Below are positions 5,281 to 7,536 of a stretch of 7,536 bases of DNA, in pieces. How positions within the stretch are numbered: the stretch's first letter is position 1; the number at the start of each line of letters is the position of its first letter. The position numbers and the translations under genes are program-made. The stretch covers positions 1-7,536 of the forward strand of contig JAPKCR010000090.1 of assembly GCA_026421135.1 (NCBI GenBank). The letters are read 5' to 3'. This stretch comes from Sulfitobacter sp. (lineage in GTDB: Bacteria; Pseudomonadota; Alphaproteobacteria; Rhodobacterales; Rhodobacteraceae). A model generated the notes under the pieces. The model saw only the letters and a program-made list of their open reading frames with translations, did not search any database and was not told the DNA's origin.

Positions 5281-6459
5281 ATGACCCTGCCCGACATGCA
5301 CCGCGCCGAAGCCATTCCAGATACGGCCCGCGCCGAGATCGAACGGCTTTTGCAGACTGGTGATCTATTTCGATACACTGCAGCATCCGATGCGCCCGTC
5401 TCCCTGCTCGAATCCGAATTCGCGCAGATGATGGGCAGCCGCTATGCGCTTGCGGTTTCATCCTGCTCGGCCGCGTTGTTCCTGTCACTAATGGCGCTGG
5501 AACTGCCGAAAGACGCACGGGTGCTGATACCGGGGTTTACCTTCGCCGCGGTGCCCTCGTCGGTGATCCACGCCAACTGCCAGCCCGTTTTATGCGAAGT
5601 CGGTGATAACTACCGTATTGATCTCAAAGACTTCGAAGCCAAGCTGCCGACGGTGGACGCCGTAATCATCAGCCATATGCGCGGCCATACCTCTGACATG
5701 GACGCGATAATGGCGCTGTGCGACGCGGCGAACATCCCGGTGATCGAAGTCGCGGCACATTCACTTGGCACGTTGTGGCACGGCAAGAAAATTGGCACGA
5801 TCGGTAAAATCGGCTGCTTTTCCTTCCAGTCTTACAAAATGGTCAATGCTGGCGAAGGCGGGATCATGATCACGGATGACGCCGACCTGATCGCGCGCGC
5901 CATCATTATGTCAGGGGCCTACGAGCACAATTGGAAAAAACACCCCGGTATCGCCGAGGCCTGCGCCCGCTGGCAAAACAAGCTGCCGCTTTATAATCTA
6001 CGGCTCAACAACTTGTCGGCTGCCCTTGTGCGCCCGCAACTGGCGGAATTGCCACGCCGCATCGCGGATGGCCTTCGCAACCATGACTATGTCGCAGCCA
6101 AGCTGAACGCCTCGCCTTACATCAATGTCCCTGCCCCGCTGGCCGCGGAAACCCGCGCGCCTGATTCAATCCAGTTCAACATGGTGGGGTTGGATGATGA
6201 CGCAATCCGTGCCTTTGCAGCCGCCAGTGCGGCCGCGGGGGTCAAGGTACAGGTGTTCGGCCAAAGCACCGACAACGCCCGCGCCTTCTGGAACTGGCAA
6301 TTCATCGAGAACCTGCCTGAACTTCCGCAGACTCGTAAAATGCTGATGACCGCGTGCGATGTACGTTTGCCTGTCCAGCTCACACCCAACGATCTTGACG
6401 CAGTGATCGACGTTCTCCTGGGTGCCGTACAGGCCGCCACGGGCTCAGTGGCCGCTTAA
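5281..6459 (+). CDS. DegT/DnrJ/EryC1/StrS-family PLP-dependent aminotransferase-like protein
   Basis: A 392-residue fold-type I PLP protein of the DegT/DnrJ family, usual length. Visible landmarks are the phosphate-binding SCSAAL (61-66), PGFTFAAVPS, SHMRGH (131-136), and CFSFQSYKMVNAGEGG with the Schiff-base lysine at K186 and GEGG at 191-194. The segment that normally reads IED-[AC]-AH reads IEVAAH here, so V157 replaces the aspartate expected to contact the pyridine nitrogen of PLP. The distance to K186 fits the family, so the alignment is secure. Most DegT proteins transaminate sugars, but the SHMRG-type subgroup seen in alphaproteobacteria has no role that I know. Following a PuuB gene, it may act on the amino-aldehyde or another pathway intermediate, or may have lost transaminase activity. 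AGGA (5268-5271) lies nine bases before the ATG. It is the last plus-strand gene. Family is certain; function is unknown. Confidence 0.85.
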   Translation: MTLPDMHRAEAIPDTARAEIERLLQTGDLFRYTAASDAPVSLLESEFAQMMGSRYALAVSSCSAALFLSLMALELPKDARVLIPGFTFAAVPSSVIHANCQPVLCEVGDNYRIDLKDFEAKLPTVDAVIISHMRGHTSDMDAIMALCDAANIPVIEVAAHSLGTLWHGKKIGTIGKIGCFSFQSYKMVNAGEGGIMITDDADLIARAIIMSGAYEHNWKKHPGIAEACARWQNKLPLYNLRLNNLSAALVRPQLAELPRRIADGLRNHDYVAAKLNASPYINVPAPLAAETRAPDSIQFNMVGLDDDAIRAFAAASAAAGVKVQVFGQSTDNARAFWNWQFIENLPELPQTRKMLMTACDVRLPVQLTPNDLDAVIDVLLGAVQAATGSVAA

Positions 6460-6513
6460 TCTCGGACGTTCATTTTACCAAGTAAACTCCCGCCGGAGGC
6501 ATGATACCGAGAT
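6459..6513 (+). other. Potential branched RNA structure after the DegT-family gene
   Basis: ATCTCGG (6459-6465) pairs with CCGAGAT (6507-6513) and encloses two small hairpins: TTTAC/GTAAA (6474-6478 and 6482-6486) and CTCC/GGAG (6487-6490 and 6495-6498). Together they could fold as a three-way junction starting at the last base of the stop codon. There is no T run, so it is not a standard plus-strand terminator. It could be the 3' end structure of the plus-strand mRNA. Confidence 0.3.
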
Positions 6514-6515
6514 GC

Positions 6516-6544
6516 AAAAAGCCCACCCTTCAACGGGGTGGGCT
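6516..6544 (-). terminator. Intrinsic terminator for phaR
   Basis: On the minus strand AGCCCACCC (6544-6536) pairs with GGGTGGGCT (6528-6520) around a 7-base loop, and the run of Ts (6520-6516) follows directly. It is a GC-rich 9-bp stem with a T tract, 54 bases beyond the phaR stop. The plus-strand side has no T run, so it mainly serves phaR, though the stem could slow plus-strand transcription. Confidence 0.8.
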
Positions 6545-6569
6545 CACGCATATACTGGATCAAGCAATA

Positions 6570-6588
6570 AAAGTCGCACGTCAGTGCG
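6570..6588 (-). other. Small hairpin with T-rich tail between the phaR stop and its terminator
   Basis: Read on the minus strand, CGCAC (6588-6584) pairs with GTGCG (6579-6575) around a 4-base loop and is followed by ACTTTTATT. It is a 5-bp stem and at most a weak first terminator ahead of the stronger one at 6516-6544. Confidence 0.3.
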
Positions 6589-6597
6589 GCCACCGGA

Positions 6598-7176
6598 TCA
6601 CTTCAACTTGGACAGCTTTTCCTGCAATTCAGCCAATTGCTTCTTGATCGCGTCCAAGCTTTCGTCCTGACCTTTGCCGGATTTCTCCGTTTTCGCTGAA
6701 GTCTCAGTTCCGGGCTTGGCCATTCCAGGCCAGGCTGCCGGTATATTTCCGGTCATGGCCTTCATAAATGCTTCTTGCTGGGCCTGCATTACCTCAAACC
6801 CGGGCATTTTCGACATCGGATTGATGGTATTAATGTTTTCCAACACCCGCGACTGACCGTCGCGCAGCATGTCAAAGGATGCTTTTAGAAACTGTGGAAC
6901 AACGCTTGTGCCCGGTGACATATAGCTGCGTACCAGATCATTCAGCACATCAACCGGCAGAACCGATTCACCGCGGCTTTCGTGATCTGCAACAATCTGC
7001 AGCAAATACTGTTTCGTCAGATCATCTCCAGATTTTAGATCGATAATCTGAACTTCGCGCCCGTCCCTGATAAAGCCCGAAATATCTTCAAGCGTAACGT
7101 AATCGCTTGTTTCGGTGTTATAAAGTCGCCGGCTGGCGTACCGCTTGATCAGCAGAGGCTTGTCTGTGTCGGCCAC
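6598..7176 (-). CDS. phaR: Polyhydroxyalkanoate synthesis regulator PhaR
   Basis: A 192-residue DNA-binding repressor of PHA metabolism genes, which in this family binds both phasin promoters and PHA polymer, so that phasin is made when granules form. The N-terminal PHB accumulation domain is unmistakable: PLLIKRYASRRLYNTETSDYV at about 7-27, then TLEDI, FIRDGREVQIIDLKSGDDLT and LLQIVADHESRGESVLP (58-74), followed by the second conserved region to about 110. The tail is variable, A/P/K-rich at about 145-170, and ends in a charged heptad-like helix (172-192) suited to coiled-coil oligomerisation. I chose the GTG at 7176 because GGAAGG lies seven bases upstream and the protein then begins MADTDKPLLIKRY; the in-frame ATG at 7206 has no ribosome site and sits within the apparent operator. 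The gene lies downstream of the phasin gene in the same direction, behind a terminator. Confidence 0.93.
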   Translation of the reverse strand: MADTDKPLLIKRYASRRLYNTETSDYVTLEDISGFIRDGREVQIIDLKSGDDLTKQYLLQIVADHESRGESVLPVDVLNDLVRSYMSPGTSVVPQFLKASFDMLRDGQSRVLENINTINPMSKMPGFEVMQAQQEAFMKAMTGNIPAAWPGMAKPGTETSAKTEKSGKGQDESLDAIKKQLAELQEKLSKLK

Positions 7177-7183
7177 GGTGGAT

Positions 7184-7189
7184 CCTTCC
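7184..7189 (-). promoter_or_regulatory. Ribosome binding site of phaR, deciding the GTG start
   Basis: On the minus strand GGAAGG is followed by seven bases and then GTG GCC GAC (start at 7176). This is near-ideal spacing and supports the GTG over the ATG at 7206. Confidence 0.75.
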
Positions 7190-7200
7190 CAAATTGCGTG

Positions 7201-7221
7201 CTGCATTGCAGCTTAGGGCAG
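7201..7221. promoter_or_regulatory. Candidate PhaR operator (autoregulatory site)
   Basis: CTGCATTGCAG (7201-7211) has the form CTGC-N3-GCAG, which I recall as the recognition element of PhaR from Paracoccus denitrificans. A further GCAG half-site (7218-7221) lies exactly 10 bases, one helical turn, away. The site is 25 bases upstream of the phaR GTG, so binding would place phaR under its own repression. A TTGAGA -35-like hexamer is present on the minus strand (7231-7226), but I see no good -10 partner. Confidence 0.6.
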
Positions 7222-7240
7222 CGCGTCTCAAAAAGAAAGG

Positions 7241-7276
7241 GCCACAAAGAAAGGGCAGGCTTTTGCAAGCCTGCCC
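7241..7276 (-). terminator. Intrinsic terminator after the phasin gene
   Basis: A perfect 10-bp stem, GGGCAGGCTT (7253-7262) with AAGCCTGCCC (7267-7276), has a 4-base loop and on the minus strand is followed by TTTCTTTGTGG. It lies 35 bases beyond the phasin stop and separates abundant phasin transcription from phaR, giving phaR its own or reduced expression. Confidence 0.85.
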
Positions 7277-7311
7277 CAACACTCATGAAAGCGTTCTTGT
7301 CGTGCGGCGAA

Positions 7312-7536
7312 TTACTTCGCTGTTGCTTTTTTCGTAGCTTTAGTTGCGTCAGCTGTCGCTTTTTTCACGGCTGCTGTTGCTTCTTCGGACATGTCTTTGC
7401 CCGCTGCCATCATCAATTCAACTGTGTCCATCTGAACGGATTTTGCGATCTCAGCAAATGCGGCCATGTGCTCGGCTGCAACTTCGGCAGAGGCAGATGT
7501 GAAATCTGTCATAGCTTTTGCATAGTCGGCTGGCTC
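7312..7536 (-). CDS. phaP: Phasin (PHA granule-associated protein), C-terminal part
   Basis: The frame is open to the window edge, so the start lies beyond 7536; 74 residues are visible, about half of the usual 140-150. An internal ATG at 7512 is not the likely start, because the reading continues upstream as EPADYAKA, which I recognise as the middle of alphaproteobacterial phasins. The visible part is an amphipathic, alanine-rich helix (AEVAAEHMAAFAEIAKSVQMDTVELM) with the conserved MMAAGKDMSEEATAAVKKAT and a lysine/alanine/threonine-rich tail. Phasins coat polyhydroxyalkanoate granules in the cytoplasm and set their number and size. The neighbouring phaR and the PhaR-like operator fit the usual phasin-regulator pairing. 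The symbol is given by family and context. Confidence 0.85.
   Translation of the reverse strand, partial: EPADYAKAMTDFTSASAEVAAEHMAAFAEIAKSVQMDTVELMMAAGKDMSEEATAAVKKATADATKATKKATAK

Noticed and set aside
6422..6670. Plus-strand frame running from the DegT gene end into phaR
   Set aside because: It crosses two real genes and a terminator, has low-complexity shadow composition and no ribosome site.
7177..7206. ATG at 7206 as the phaR start
   Set aside because: No Shine-Dalgarno precedes it and it falls inside the CTGC-N3-GCAG dyad; GTG at 7176 has GGAAGG at ideal spacing and gives the normal PhaR N-terminus.
7312..7512. A complete 66-residue protein starting at ATG 7512
   Set aside because: The frame stays open to the window edge with phasin-like residues before this ATG, so it is an internal methionine of a truncated view of phaP.
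1..7536. Mobile element, CRISPR array, tRNA or rRNA content
   Set aside because: No transposase or integrase motifs, no long direct or terminal inverted repeats, no spaced repeat array and no tRNA-like cloverleaf were seen; all long open stretches belong to metabolic or PHA genes.

Overview
The window reads as a chromosomal segment of a Rhodobacterales (Roseobacter/Paracoccus-type) alphaproteobacterium. The evidence is a PhaR polyhydroxyalkanoate regulator next to a phasin with the K/A-rich tail usual in this order, moderate-to-high GC, and protein sequences that resemble roseobacter versions of these families. This placement rests on recognition by eye, not on a database search.

Layout. (1) Positions 1-321 hold the 3' end of a HisM-type ABC transporter permease. 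(2) Positions 322-419 are a leader rich in dyad symmetries. (3) Positions 420-3804 hold three tightly packed plus-strand genes: a PuuA-like glutamine synthetase-fold ligase, a class I glutamine amidotransferase, and a second, clearly divergent glutamine synthetase-fold ligase; the last two overlap by one base. (4) Positions 3881-5185 hold a PuuB-type FAD amine oxidase, and 5281-6459 a DegT/DnrJ-type PLP protein, separated by gaps of 76 and 95 bases that may carry internal control signals. (5) Positions 6460-6597 lie between convergent transcription units and contain minus-strand terminator hairpins. (6) Positions 6598-7536 hold phaR and the end of a phasin gene on the minus strand, separated by a terminator and an apparent PhaR operator.

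How the genes fit together. The plus-strand set is a variant of the gamma-glutamylation route of amine catabolism (Puu in E. coli, Pau in Pseudomonas). An amine is imported, joined to glutamate by an ATP-dependent GS-like ligase, oxidised by the FAD enzyme, and the glutamyl group is later released by the amidotransferase. Three things differ from the textbook Puu set. There are two unlike ligases. The amidotransferase is of the GMP-synthase-like type rather than the PuuD/peptidase C26 type. A DegT-family PLP protein closes the cluster, while no aldehyde dehydrogenase (PuuC), PuuE-type aminotransferase or PuuR-type regulator is seen here. The DegT protein also appears to have valine where the family normally has the aspartate that contacts the PLP ring nitrogen. 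The amine substrate cannot be read from the sequence. The minus-strand genes are an unrelated carbon-storage (PHA granule) module.
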